Assembly (NCBI RefSeq): GCF_014270065.1
Contig: NZ_JACNME010000013.1
Coordinates: 1-64,000, forward strand
Reading direction: 5' to 3'
Source of the DNA: Quadrisphaera sp. RL12-1S
GTDB lineage: Bacteria; Actinomycetota; Actinomycetes; Actinomycetales; Quadrisphaeraceae
Length of the DNA stretch: 64,000 nt
The notes beneath the pieces were generated by a model that was given only the letters and a program-made list of their open reading frames with translations, was not told the DNA's origin and did not search any database. The position numbers and the translations under genes are program-made. Below, piece by piece: positions 1 to 7,817 of this stretch (its first letter is position 1; each line of letters begins with the position of its first letter).

Positions 1-464
1 GCGAAGGCGCGGGCGATCGTCAGGGCGTGCCGCTGCGCCGGGCTGAGCCGGCCCACCACCGTCCGCGCCTGGAGCGGGAAGCCCATGCGGTGGACGTCCT
101 GCAGCGCCTGGTCGACGTCCGCCTGGGCGGACGCGCGCTCCGCGCGCGTCCGCCCGAGCAGGAGGTTCTGCACCACGGTGAGCTGGGGCACGACGGCCGG
201 CTCCTGGTGGGCGATCCGCACCCCCTCGGCAAGGGCCTGCCGCGAGGTGAACTCGGTGCGGGTGACCCCGTCGACGGTGACGGTCCCCTCGTCGGGGCGC
301 AGGGCCCCGCCGAGGATGGCGAGCAGCGTGCTCTTGCCCGCGCCGTTCTCGCCGGCGAGCGTGCGCACCTCACCGCGCTGGAGGGTGAAGCTCACGCCGT
401 CGAGCGCACGCACACCGGGGAACGACTTCTTGATGCCGCGGACCTCGAGCAGGTGCTCGGCCAT
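1..464 (-). CDS. Sugar ABC transporter ATP-binding protein (N-terminal part, cut by window edge)
   Basis: Cytoplasmic ATPase of a ribose/xylose-type sugar importer; the 154 codons visible are the N-terminal part of a protein that in this family is usually about 500 residues with two ATPase domains. A Walker A motif GENGAGKST lies near residue 40, a Q-loop region AHQEPAVVP follows near residue 85, and a degenerate signature LSPAQRH is seen near the edge. The ATG at 464 is preceded by GGAGGAGG on the minus strand. It is the third gene of an operon after the dehydrogenase and the lipoprotein. The remaining domain and the permease should lie to the left of the window. The sugar is unknown. Confidence 0.9.
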   Translation of the reverse strand, partial: MAEHLLEVRGIKKSFPGVRALDGVSFTLQRGEVRTLAGENGAGKSTLLAILGGALRPDEGTVTVDGVTRTEFTSRQALAEGVRIAHQEPAVVPQLTVVQNLLLGRTRAERASAQADVDQALQDVHRMGFPLQARTVVGRLSPAQRHALTIARAF

Positions 465-506
465 CTCGCCTCCTCCTTGGTCGTCAGGACGTGGTGAGGT
501 CGTCCG

Positions 507-1571
507 TCACGGCATGCCGGTGGGGTACTGGGCGACGTTGCTGCTGTCGATGATGAAGCCCGGCACGTCCACCCAGCCCGGGACCTTCTTGCCCGCCAGC
601 AGCCACAGCGCGGCGTCCACCCCGGTGGACCCCTCGGTGGTGGGCTGCTCGCTCACCGTGGCCGTCATGTTCCCGGCGGCGATCTCCTTCTTGCCCTGGG
701 GGATGCCGTCCGTGCCGACCAGGAGCACCTTGCCGGTGAGGCCCTTGGCGGCGATGGCCGCCTCGACGCCCAGCGCCATGCCGTCGTTCTGGGAGTAGAA
801 CGCCTTGATGTCCGGGTTGGCCGTGAGCATCGCGGTGGCGATGTCCTGGGCCTTGGTCTGGTCCCACGACGCGGTCTGGGAGGCGACCAGCTGCAGGGCG
901 GAGTGCTTGGCCAGACCGGTCTTGAAGCCCTCGCCGCGGTTGAGGGCGTTCGAGGAGCCGGGGTCGCCCTCGATCATGGCGACCTTGCCGCCGCCGGGCA
1001 GCTTCTGGGCGATGTAGTCCGCGGCGGTCTCGCCGATGGCCTTGGCGTCAGGTCCGACGTACACCACGCCGGGCACGGAGCTCTTCGCGTCGTTGAGCAC
1101 GATGGCCGGGACGCCGGCAGCGAGCGCGGACTGGAAGACCGAGTCGAGCCCGGTGGCCGAGATGGGGGAGGCGAGCAGGGCCGTGCAGCCCTGGTTCATG
1201 GCGCTCTTGGCCTTGTCGAGCTGCTCGGTGATGGAGGACTCGTCGGTCACGTCGAAGGTCTGGTACTTGACGCCCAGCTCCTTGGCGCGCTTCTCGAACC
1301 CGTCCCGCTCGTAGCCCCAGAACTCGTTGGACAGGGTGCGGGTGACGTAGCAGAGCTTGGCGTCCTTCGGTGCGGTCGGCTGGCCGAGGCTGCTCGACAC
1401 GTCCTTGACGTCGGTCTGCGCCGAGGTGTCGACGAGGGAGGCGATGTCGGCGCCTCCGGAGCTGCCGGCCGCGGAGGCGGTGCCGCCGTCGGGCGTGGCC
1501 GAGCACGCCGTCAGGAGCGCGATGGTGGCGGCGCCGGCCAGCGCGGCGGCGACGGAGCGGGAGCGGGTCAT
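507..1571 (-). CDS. Sugar ABC transporter substrate-binding lipoprotein
   Basis: Extracellular sugar-binding lipoprotein of the RbsB/periplasmic-binding-protein I type, 354 residues. The N-terminus has positive residues, a hydrophobic stretch and the lipobox LLTAC around residue 22. The body shows typical features: two alternating lobes, a SNEFWGYERDGFEKRA region, and a VGTDGIPQGKKEI segment near the C-terminus. The ATG at 1571 is chosen because AAAGG sits 7 nt upstream; an in-frame ATG at 1589 would add six residues but has no ribosome site. It lies between the dehydrogenase and the transporter ATPase on the same strand. It feeds the importer and is probably controlled by the divergent LacI protein. 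Substrate cannot be read from sequence. Confidence 0.93.
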   Translation of the reverse strand: MTRSRSVAAALAGAATIALLTACSATPDGGTASAAGSSGGADIASLVDTSAQTDVKDVSSSLGQPTAPKDAKLCYVTRTLSNEFWGYERDGFEKRAKELGVKYQTFDVTDESSITEQLDKAKSAMNQGCTALLASPISATGLDSVFQSALAAGVPAIVLNDAKSSVPGVVYVGPDAKAIGETAADYIAQKLPGGGKVAMIEGDPGSSNALNRGEGFKTGLAKHSALQLVASQTASWDQTKAQDIATAMLTANPDIKAFYSQNDGMALGVEAAIAAKGLTGKVLLVGTDGIPQGKKEIAAGNMTATVSEQPTTEGSTGVDAALWLLAGKKVPGWVDVPGFIIDSSNVAQYPTGMP

Positions 1572-1684
1572 GGAAGGGCCTTTCGTCATCGGAAGGTCAC
1601 GGGGGTCCGGTGAGGCGGGGTCGAGCAGTCAGGCGGTCGAGCGGTCGAGCGGTGCAGCAGGCGGAGCGGTCGGGTGGAGGCTGC

Positions 1685-3022
1685 TCAGTCGGCGAGCAGG
1701 GCCTCGGTCTCGCGGCGCAGCTCCAGCGCCTCGGACAGCGACTCGTCGATCACCACGTCGTCCCACCCGACGGTGGCGCCGGCGGCGACGTCGTTGCGCA
1801 GCTCGACGTGGTGGGCCAGGGCGACGGGCAGCGCGCCCGTGGCCACGGAGTGCTTCGCGGAGACGAGCTTGCCGTAGACGGTGTACCCGCCCTCGCCGTC
1901 GAGCAGCTCCCCGGCCTTCAGGTCCTTCTTGGCGGTCGCGACGACGTCGCCGTAGAAGCCCTGCGGGTGGCCGGTGGAGATCCCGCGCAGCACCGCGTTG
2001 GCGATCGACATGTTCAGCTCCAGGCCCACGTAGTGGTACGGCCGGTAGAGGGCGGCGTACTGCTTGGTGGGGTCCGGGTGCCAGGGGTACTCGTCGAAGC
2101 AGGTGGAGACGTAGGCGTTGGTGGCCTTGACCACCACGTACACGCCCTCCTGGGTGTTGTGGGGGATCAGCTGCCCGTCCCGGGTCACGCTGGACATGAC
2201 GTCGACGGTGCCCTCGTGGGAGAGCGCGCCGCCCACCTCGCGCGGCCGGCTGATCGTGGCGATCTCCTCGACGTCACCGGGGGTGAAGGTGAGGCCGGTG
2301 TCCGCGGGCACCAGGCCGGCGGCGTTGGCCACCGCGGCCATCTCGATCGCGGCCTTCGTCCCGTCGCGGAAGGAGGTGTGCATGTAGGGGTTGAGCTGCC
2401 CGGAGTCGGTGAGCTCCTTGCTGAACTCCCAGTTCTCCCAGACGTTGTCGGGGTTCATCTGGTGGTAGTGCTCGAGGTACTTGGCGCCCTTGCCGGCGCA
2501 CACCACGTCGAAGCCGCTGGTGCGGGCCCAGTCGACCAGCTCCATGATCAGGGCCGGCTGGTCGCCGTACGCCATCGAGTACACGACGCCGGCCTTCTCC
2601 GCACGCTTGGCCAGGGCGGCGCCGGCGAGGGCGTCCGCCTCGACCGTGACCATGATGATGTGCTTGCCCGTCTCGATGGCGCGCAGCGCGTGGCGCACCC
2701 CGACGATGGGGTTGCCGGTGGCCTCGACGATGACGTCGAGGTCGTGCTCGAAGAGCTCCGAGGCGTCGGCGACGATCGTGGTGGTGCGGTGGGCGAGCGC
2801 CTCGGGGATGTCCGCGGCCTTCTGGTCCTCCGGCCACTCGACCAGGTCGAAGGCGCCGCGAGCGCGCTCGACGTTGATGTCCGCGATGGCCACCACGTGG
2901 ACGCCGGGGATGTTGCGGGCCTGGGCGAGGTACATCGTCCCGTAGCGGCCGGCGCCGATCAGGCCGACGCGGATGGGACGCCCCTCGCGCTCGCGGTCGC
3001 TCAGCAGTGAGTGCAGGTTCAC
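1685..3022 (-). CDS. NAD(P)-dependent oxidoreductase with homoserine-dehydrogenase-like fold and SAF domain
   Basis: Cytoplasmic oxidoreductase of 445 residues. A Rossmann motif GLIGAGRYG stands at residues 20-28, followed by an ATGNP segment typical of homoserine-dehydrogenase-like enzymes. The C-terminal hundred residues (from about 345) resemble a SAF domain, seen in a family often annotated only as oxidoreductase or FlgA-like. It is the first gene of the sugar operon, upstream of the binding protein and ATPase, so it probably oxidises the imported sugar, sugar acid or polyol. The ATG at 3022 lies just inside the divergent promoter region shared with the LacI regulator. Exact substrate and product are unknown; a biosynthetic homoserine dehydrogenase role is unlikely given this context. 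Confidence 0.8.
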   Translation of the reverse strand: MNLHSLLSDREREGRPIRVGLIGAGRYGTMYLAQARNIPGVHVVAIADINVERARGAFDLVEWPEDQKAADIPEALAHRTTTIVADASELFEHDLDVIVEATGNPIVGVRHALRAIETGKHIIMVTVEADALAGAALAKRAEKAGVVYSMAYGDQPALIMELVDWARTSGFDVVCAGKGAKYLEHYHQMNPDNVWENWEFSKELTDSGQLNPYMHTSFRDGTKAAIEMAAVANAAGLVPADTGLTFTPGDVEEIATISRPREVGGALSHEGTVDVMSSVTRDGQLIPHNTQEGVYVVVKATNAYVSTCFDEYPWHPDPTKQYAALYRPYHYVGLELNMSIANAVLRGISTGHPQGFYGDVVATAKKDLKAGELLDGEGGYTVYGKLVSAKHSVATGALPVALAHHVELRNDVAAGATVGWDDVVIDESLSEALELRRETEALLAD

Positions 3023-3136
3023 GGTGGCCTCTCTGGTCCGGGGTGCGCCGGACGCGGAGGAGCCACCCCCGAGGGGATGTGCAACGTCGTCGTCGCGGGC
3101 GGTGGGGCTGGTGGAGAACGGGTGACCGGCCCGTTG

Positions 3137-3160
3137 TGGAACCGGTACCAGTTTTGTACC
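3137..3160. promoter_or_regulatory. Probable LacI-type operator between divergent sugar genes
   Basis: TGGAACCGGTACCA (3137-3150) is a 14-bp dyad with 6 of 7 base pairs matching around a central CG, as is usual for LacI-family operators. An overlapping second dyad, GGTAC-N7-GTACC, covers 3144-3160. It lies between the dehydrogenase start (3022) and the LacI start (3246). Binding is inferred. Confidence 0.6.
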
Positions 3161-3245
3161 ATCGGGTCTGGCCGAGTGTCAACGGACTCGGCGGAGGAGC
3201 ACCGCGGGGCCCGTAGGGTGGCCCCACCCACGACGAGGAGGGCAC

Positions 3246-4280
3246 GTGAAGAAGGCCCCGACGATCCGCGACGTCGCGCGCACCGCAGGCGTGTCGGTCT
3301 CCGTGGTCTCGCGCGTCCTCAACGACGGCTCCGGGCCGGTCGCTGTCGAGACGAGGCGCAAGGTGGTGCAGGCCATCGACGAGCTCGGCTTCCGCCGCCG
3401 CGCTGCGGCCCGCGACCTGAGCAACGGCCAGACCCTCGCCGTGGGCCTGGTCCTGCCGGACCTGACCAACCCGTTCTTCTCCCGCCTGGCGGACCGGATC
3501 GTCTGGGAGGCGCGCTCCCGCGGCGCCCAGGTGCTGCTGCTGACCACCCAGGAGGACCCCCACATCGAGGGCGAGGCCCTCAACGACCTCCTCGACCGCT
3601 CCGTCGGCGGGGTCATCGCCACCCCCGCCGGCGGGAACGTGGACAGGTGGCACCGGCTGCGCGCCATGGGCATCGACCTGGTGTTCGTCGACCGCACGCT
3701 CGACGGGCTCGAGGAGGTCGACGTCGTCAGCCTCCAGAACGAGGCGTCCGCGGCCCGGGCCACCGACCACCTCCTCGGGCTCGGCCACACGCGCATCGCC
3801 GTCATCTCCGGGCCCGTCGAGACCTCGACCGGCAGTGCGCGCATCCGCGGCTACAGCACCGCCCTCCTGGCGGCCGGCCAGGTCGTGGACCCGGTCCTCG
3901 TGCGCGACGTGCCCTTCCGCGGCGAGCTCGGGGGCGACGCGGTCGCGGCGCTCCTGGCGCTCCCGGAGCCGCCGACCGCCCTCGTCGTCGCCAACACTGC
4001 ACAGGTGCGCAGCGCAGTGCACCGGCTCTTCCAGCTGGGCGTGGCCATCCCCGACGAGCTGTCCGTCGTCGTCTTCGACGACAACCCCTGGAGCGAGCTG
4101 GTCTCACCCCCGCTCAGCGTGGTGCGCCAGCCGATCGACATGCTCGCGCGCCACAGCGTCGACCTGGTGCTCGGGCGCATGCAGGGCCGGCTGCCCGAGG
4201 CGCCCCAGCGCCTCGAGGTGCAGGCCGACTTCGTCTCGCGCTCCAGCTGCGCCCCGCCGCGCCGCCTCGCGCACCGCTGA
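3246..4280 (+). CDS. LacI-family transcriptional regulator
   Basis: DNA-binding regulator of 344 residues. The N-terminal helix-turn-helix and hinge helix are clear (TIRDVARTAGVSVSVVSRVL at residues 6-25). A periplasmic-binding-like effector domain follows from about residue 62, with VGLVLPDLTNPFFSRLAD at its start. The GTG at 3246 has GAGGAGGG just upstream and a TAGGGT -10-like box at about 3213. It is divergent from the sugar operon at 507-3022 and most likely represses it and itself through the dyads at 3137-3160, with the imported sugar or a derivative as inducer. Confidence 0.93.
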   Translation: MKKAPTIRDVARTAGVSVSVVSRVLNDGSGPVAVETRRKVVQAIDELGFRRRAAARDLSNGQTLAVGLVLPDLTNPFFSRLADRIVWEARSRGAQVLLLTTQEDPHIEGEALNDLLDRSVGGVIATPAGGNVDRWHRLRAMGIDLVFVDRTLDGLEEVDVVSLQNEASAARATDHLLGLGHTRIAVISGPVETSTGSARIRGYSTALLAAGQVVDPVLVRDVPFRGELGGDAVAALLALPEPPTALVVANTAQVRSAVHRLFQLGVAIPDELSVVVFDDNPWSELVSPPLSVVRQPIDMLARHSVDLVLGRMQGRLPEAPQRLEVQADFVSRSSCAPPRRLAHR

Positions 4281-4359
4281 CCCGCAGACCCGCTGGGCGC
4301 CCTCCGCGCGTCCAGCGTCCGCACCGCCCCTCACCACCCACCCCGGACGGAGTCCCACC

Positions 4360-4677
4360 GTGTCCCAGCCCGTCGTCGTCACCGTCGTCTTCACCCCCGC
4401 CGAGGGCAAGCGCCCGGAGCTGGTCGCCGCGCTCTCCCGCGCCATCCCCGAGGTGCACGAGGAGCAGGGGTGTGAGCTCTACGCCATCCACGACGCGCCG
4501 GACGGCACCGTCGTGATGCTGGAGAAGTGGACGTCCGCCGAGATGCTCGACGCGCACGCCGCCGGCGAGCCGGTGCAGCGGCTCGACGCCTCCATCGTCG
4601 GGCTGGTCGCCGAGCCTCCGCTGGTCACCCGGATCGCACCGCTGCCCGTGGGAGACCCCCGCAAGGGGGCCCTCTGA
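4360..4677 (+). CDS. Antibiotic biosynthesis monooxygenase (ABM) domain protein
   Basis: Small single-domain protein of 105 residues with the ferredoxin-like ABM fold: TVVFTPAEGKRPELVAAL at the start, the EEQGCELYAIHDAP core and VMLEKWTSAEMLDAH. Such proteins are dimeric cofactor-free monooxygenases or of unknown function (YgiN-like quinone enzymes belong here). The GTG at 4360 follows GGACGGAG. It stands 80 bp downstream of the LacI gene on the same strand and may be cotranscribed with it. Specific substrate unknown. Confidence 0.8.
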   Translation: MSQPVVVTVVFTPAEGKRPELVAALSRAIPEVHEEQGCELYAIHDAPDGTVVMLEKWTSAEMLDAHAAGEPVQRLDASIVGLVAEPPLVTRIAPLPVGDPRKGAL

Positions 4678-4687
4678 CGGCTCGGGG

Positions 4688-4730
4688 GCCACGGGGTCCG
4701 CGGCCACCGGCACGGCCGGTACCCCGTGGC
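4688..4730. terminator. Two-tier hairpin after the ABM gene
   Basis: GCCACGGGGT (4688-4697) pairs perfectly with ACCCCGTGGC (4721-4730). The loop holds a second 6-bp hairpin, ACCGGC/GCCGGT at 4706-4720. It begins 11 nt after the ABM stop. There is no clear T-tract, as is common in high-GC actinobacteria. Confidence 0.5.
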
Positions 4731-4767
4731 GAGCGGCGGGGTCTGGTGCGGGCGGGCGGCGAGCCGC

Positions 4768-4773
4768 TAGCGT
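4768..4773 (+). promoter_or_regulatory. TAGCGT -10 box of a leaderless transcript
   Basis: TAGCGT is followed after 7 nt by the GTG of a short reading frame at 4781. This is the spacing of leaderless actinobacterial promoters and matches others in the window. No convincing -35 is visible. Confidence 0.45.
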
Positions 4774-4780
4774 CGCGTCC

Positions 4781-4822
4781 GTGATCTCCGCTGCGCGCCG
4801 CCTGTGGTGGCCGCCCTCCTAG
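4781..4822 (+). CDS. Candidate 13-residue leader peptide VISAARRLWWPPS
   Basis: A GTG-initiated 14-codon frame ends in TAG at 4820-4822. It contains two adjacent Trp codons followed by two Pro codons. A -10 box lies 7 nt before the GTG. A 7-bp stem with 3-nt loop (4811-4827) covers the end of the frame and its stop. The methyltransferase start is 107 nt further on. The layout resembles ribosome-mediated attenuation, but no such leader is known to me for this methyltransferase type. Function is inferred only. Confidence 0.35.
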   Translation: MISAARRLWWPPS

Positions 4823-4929
4823 GGCGGGCACTCCAGCAGCGCACCCAGCGCTTCGCAGTCCCTCAGCCCTCACCGGCTGACGGGCTCGCGCGAGCGGTGC
4901 CCCTGGCCGGTCAGACCCAGGAGCACCCC

Positions 4930-5691
4930 GTGACCACACCGACCACACCCCAGCAGGGCGCGTCCGGCTTCGGCGACGTGCTCGTCAGCGCCCGGTCGCT
5001 CGCCGAGTACCGGGCGATGTTCGCGCTCACCGACGCCGACCTGACCGGCACCGTGCTCGACTGCCCCGGCGGAGCCGCGTCCTTCACGGCCGAGGCCCGC
5101 GAGCAGGGCGTGGACGTGATCGCGGTCGACCCCACCTACCCGCCGGACGGGACCTCCTCGGAGCGCAGCCGCGCGCTGCGCCAGCTCGGCGAGCACGCGG
5201 CGGCCGAGGCCGAGCGGGGCTCGGCGTGGGCGCGTGACCACGCCGCGGACTTCGAGTGGACCACCTTCGCCACCCCGGCGGACCACCTCGCCCAGCGCCT
5301 CGCCGCCGCAGCCGCCTTCACCGCCCACGCGGCGACGGAGCCGGAGCACTACGTGCGCGCCGCCCTGCCGCAGCTGCCGTTCGCCGACGGCGCCTTCGAC
5401 CTGGTGCTGTGCTCCCACCTGCTCTTCACCTACGCCGACCGTCTCGACGACGCGTTCCACCTCGCTGCCCTGACCGAGCTCCTGCGCGTCTCGCGGGGCG
5501 AGGTGCGCGTGTTCCCGCTCGTGGTCGTCGGAGGGGTCCGGGAGCACCCCGGCCTGGAGGCGCTGCTGGGGCGGCTGGGCGACGACGTCGTCGTCGACCT
5601 GAGGGCCACGGACGGGTACGGCTTCCAGCGCGGAGCCGACCGCGTGCTGGTGCTGCGGCGCGCTCAGCCCGCGGACGACGGGAGGGCGTGA
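4930..5691 (+). CDS. Class I SAM-dependent methyltransferase
   Basis: Cytoplasmic protein of 253 residues with a Rossmann methyltransferase fold. A degenerate motif I, LDCPGGAASFTAEA, stands at about residue 42, followed by an acidic strand end (VIAVDP). The post-I segment PFADGAFDLVLCSHLLF at about residue 155 is typical of motif IV. The GTG at 4930 is chosen because AGGAG lies 7 nt before it; longer frames upstream run through the leader region. The untranslated leader holds a candidate Trp-rich peptide and GC hairpins, so translation or transcription may be attenuated. The small unknown gene at 5695 follows by 3 nt. Substrate unknown. Confidence 0.75.
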   Translation: MTTPTTPQQGASGFGDVLVSARSLAEYRAMFALTDADLTGTVLDCPGGAASFTAEAREQGVDVIAVDPTYPPDGTSSERSRALRQLGEHAAAEAERGSAWARDHAADFEWTTFATPADHLAQRLAAAAAFTAHAATEPEHYVRAALPQLPFADGAFDLVLCSHLLFTYADRLDDAFHLAALTELLRVSRGEVRVFPLVVVGGVREHPGLEALLGRLGDDVVVDLRATDGYGFQRGADRVLVLRRAQPADDGRA

Positions 5692-5694
5692 CCC

Positions 5695-6090
5695 GTGGCC
5701 ACGGACGTGCTCATCGCCGAGGCGTTCCCCGGTGACCCGCTGGGTGGCAACAGCAAGAAGATCTGGGCCAGGAAGCCGGGCCGAGGTGGTCGGAGGGGGC
5801 CCGGGGTCATCGACGCGCTCTACGACGTCCACGGGGTCCTGGACGAGTTCATCAGCCGGGACACCACCGTGCGGCGGCTGCCGGTGCTCGCGCGCTGGAA
5901 CGAGTTCCGCGACCACTACCACCGCAGGGGAGAGCTGGAGGCGCTCCTCGAGGAGGTCGAGCAGGCCCGCACGTGGACCGCCGCCAGCTTCGAGGCCGGC
6001 ACCGAGGTCGCGCTGGTGCTCGAGCGGCTGCAGGCGCTGGTCCGCCGAGCCCTCGACGAGGCCCTGGTCCTCGCCGTCATCGTCGACTGA
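5695..6090 (+). CDS. Hypothetical protein, 131 residues
   Basis: No family is recognised. The product has a Gly/Arg-rich N-terminal segment (about residues 26-37), then two predicted amphipathic helices rich in Glu and Leu (ELEALLEEVEQA and ALVLERLQALVRRALDEALV). It has no signal peptide or membrane segment. The GTG at 5695 has GGAGGG upstream and starts 3 nt after the methyltransferase stop, so the two are probably cotranscribed. Codon use matches the surroundings. The coding call rests on strong third-position GC bias. Confidence 0.65.
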   Translation: MATDVLIAEAFPGDPLGGNSKKIWARKPGRGGRRGPGVIDALYDVHGVLDEFISRDTTVRRLPVLARWNEFRDHYHRRGELEALLEEVEQARTWTAASFEAGTEVALVLERLQALVRRALDEALVLAVIVD

Positions 6091-6130
6091 CGAGAGCCGC
6101 TCAGCCCGTGCGGCGCGGGAAGATCGCGGG

Positions 6131-6655
6131 GTGAGCGTCCTCGTCGTCGTCGTGGGTCCGCAGGCGTCCGGGAAGAGCACCATCGCGCCAGCGCTGGGGG
6201 AGCGGCTGCGCGAGGGTGGCGACGTCGTCGCGGTGGTCGAGCTCGACGCCCTCGCCGCCATGGCGCTGCCGACCCTGCCCGGCTGGGACGTCGCGCACAG
6301 GATCTACGAGGCCGTCACGGGCCTGTGGCTGCGCTCGGGGACGACGTGCGTCATCGCCGAGGGGGGCGCGTCGCAGGAAGAGGCCGCGCGCCTGGTGCGC
6401 CAGGCACCCGCGGGCACCGCCGTGCTGGTGGTCGGGGTGACGACCAGCTTCGCCGTCGCCTACGAGCGGGCTCTGGCCGACCCCACCCGAGGCCTGTCGA
6501 AGCAGCACGACTTCCTCAGCGGCGTCTACGCGAGGTGGCCGGAGGAGCTGCGGCGGATCGACCCCGACGTGGTGCTCGACACCACCGAGCTGGACGTGGA
6601 GGAGTGCGTGTCGCGGCTGGTGGCCGAGGTGGAGCGGCGGCGTCTCGGCGCCTGA
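6131..6655 (+). CDS. P-loop nucleotide kinase-like protein
   Basis: Cytoplasmic 174-residue P-loop protein. The Walker A motif GPQASGKST stands at residues 9-17, and the fold resembles small adenylylsulfate/gluconate-kinase-like or zeta-toxin-like kinases. A DALAAMALPTLPGW segment follows, and a VVLDTTELDVEECV strand-helix closes the domain. The GTG at 6131 is the natural start since the P-loop follows directly. It stands 40 bp after the preceding hypothetical gene. The phosphate acceptor cannot be predicted. A second small kinase domain is found at 59361-60437 fused to an acetyltransferase. Confidence 0.72.
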   Translation: MSVLVVVVGPQASGKSTIAPALGERLREGGDVVAVVELDALAAMALPTLPGWDVAHRIYEAVTGLWLRSGTTCVIAEGGASQEEAARLVRQAPAGTAVLVVGVTTSFAVAYERALADPTRGLSKQHDFLSGVYARWPEELRRIDPDVVLDTTELDVEECVSRLVAEVERRRLGA

Positions 6656-6695
6656 CCCGCCGGCCGCCGCGCGACACCCCTGTCGCAGGAGGCCC

Positions 6696-7817
6696 GTGAT
6701 CCGCGACACTCCGACCGTGGACACCGTGCGCGGACGCGCCGCGACCCTCGTCGGAGCAGCGGTCGTCTGCCTGGGCGCGTGGGCGTGGGCCCTGGCGGCC
6801 ACCTCGATGGCCGCGGTGCGCGCGGCGGAGGCACGAGCCCTCGGGGACGGGCACACCGCGGAGATGCCGGGACAGGACGAGCTGGGGCTGGTGGCGCACG
6901 ACGCGCGGCTGGCCGCGCTGTTCGTCGTGGCCGCCGGCCTGGCGATCGCCCTGAGCGCACGGGCCCGGCGGTCGCTGGTCGGCGGCTGGGTGGCCGGCGT
7001 CACGGCCGCGGTGGTCGCCAACGCGTCCCTCGGTGGCGCCGTGGACGGCGGACCCGTGCTCCTGGCGGCGTCCGCCATGGCCCTGGTCGTGGGGGCGGCC
7101 GTCGCTGCGGGCGTGACGGGCTCGGCGGTAGGAGCTCGGCGCTCGGTGCCCGACCGGTCGCTGCCGGCGGGACCCGGTGGTGGTCGCGGACCGCTCGCGG
7201 CCGCCGGAGCGCTGGCCGCGGGGACCCTGCCGGTGCTCGTCTACCAGGGCATGGGCTCACCGCGCTACGCGCCGTGGGTGCCCGCGGACCTGGCGTCCTC
7301 GAACGTGGTGGCCGCCTCGGCGCTGACGGTGGCCGTCGTCGTCGCCGGGGTGCTGCTGGCCCGCGACCTGGTGGAGGCGGTGGCGGCGGTCGCCCTGCCG
7401 GCGGCGGCGCTGGCGGTGCTCGTCGGGCCTGCGGACGGGGTGTGGCAGGTCCGGGACGGGCAGTGGGTCCCCGGGGTGGTGCTGGCCCTGGCGGCGGCGC
7501 CCCTGGTGCTGGCCCCCGCGGCGCAGCGGTGGGGCCGGCGTCGAGGGCGCGCCGCGGCGGGGGCCGGGCTGGTGGCCACCGGGGGAGCGCTGGCGTTGCT
7601 GCCCATGCCCCTGGGGCTGACGGCCGTGGCGGGCGGCGTGTTCTCGATGATGGTCACCGGACCGGCGGGCGCCACCATCAACTACGACGGTCTCCCGGTG
7701 GTCGGCGGGGGCGCTCTGGTCGGCGCGGCGGTCCTGGGGGTCCACCTCGCCGTGCGTCCGGCGGCGAGAACGGCCAGCGTCCCGGGGGAGCCGCAGCCGC
7801 TCGGCGTCAGCTGCTGA
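6696..7817 (+). CDS. Polytopic membrane protein of unknown function
   Basis: 373 residues with about nine hydrophobic segments, starting with an N-terminal helix (LVGAAVVCLGAWAWALAAT). Between segments 1 and 2 is an extracellular or cytoplasmic loop with GHTAEMPGQDELGLVAHDAR. Segments are Ala/Val/Gly-rich, without motifs of a known transporter. The GTG at 6696 has AGGAGG 3 nt upstream. Its 3' end overlaps the convergent diguanylate cyclase gene by 11 bp. No function is proposed. Confidence 0.7.
   Translation: MIRDTPTVDTVRGRAATLVGAAVVCLGAWAWALAATSMAAVRAAEARALGDGHTAEMPGQDELGLVAHDARLAALFVVAAGLAIALSARARRSLVGGWVAGVTAAVVANASLGGAVDGGPVLLAASAMALVVGAAVAAGVTGSAVGARRSVPDRSLPAGPGGGRGPLAAAGALAAGTLPVLVYQGMGSPRYAPWVPADLASSNVVAASALTVAVVVAGVLLARDLVEAVAAVALPAAALAVLVGPADGVWQVRDGQWVPGVVLALAAAPLVLAPAAQRWGRRRGRAAAGAGLVATGGALALLPMPLGLTAVAGGVFSMMVTGPAGATINYDGLPVVGGGALVGAAVLGVHLAVRPAARTASVPGEPQPLGVSC

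Noticed and set aside
4360-5691. ABM monooxygenase and methyltransferase as a start of an antibiotic cluster
   Set aside because: No synthase, carrier protein or tailoring genes are nearby; a terminator-like hairpin and a new promoter separate the two.
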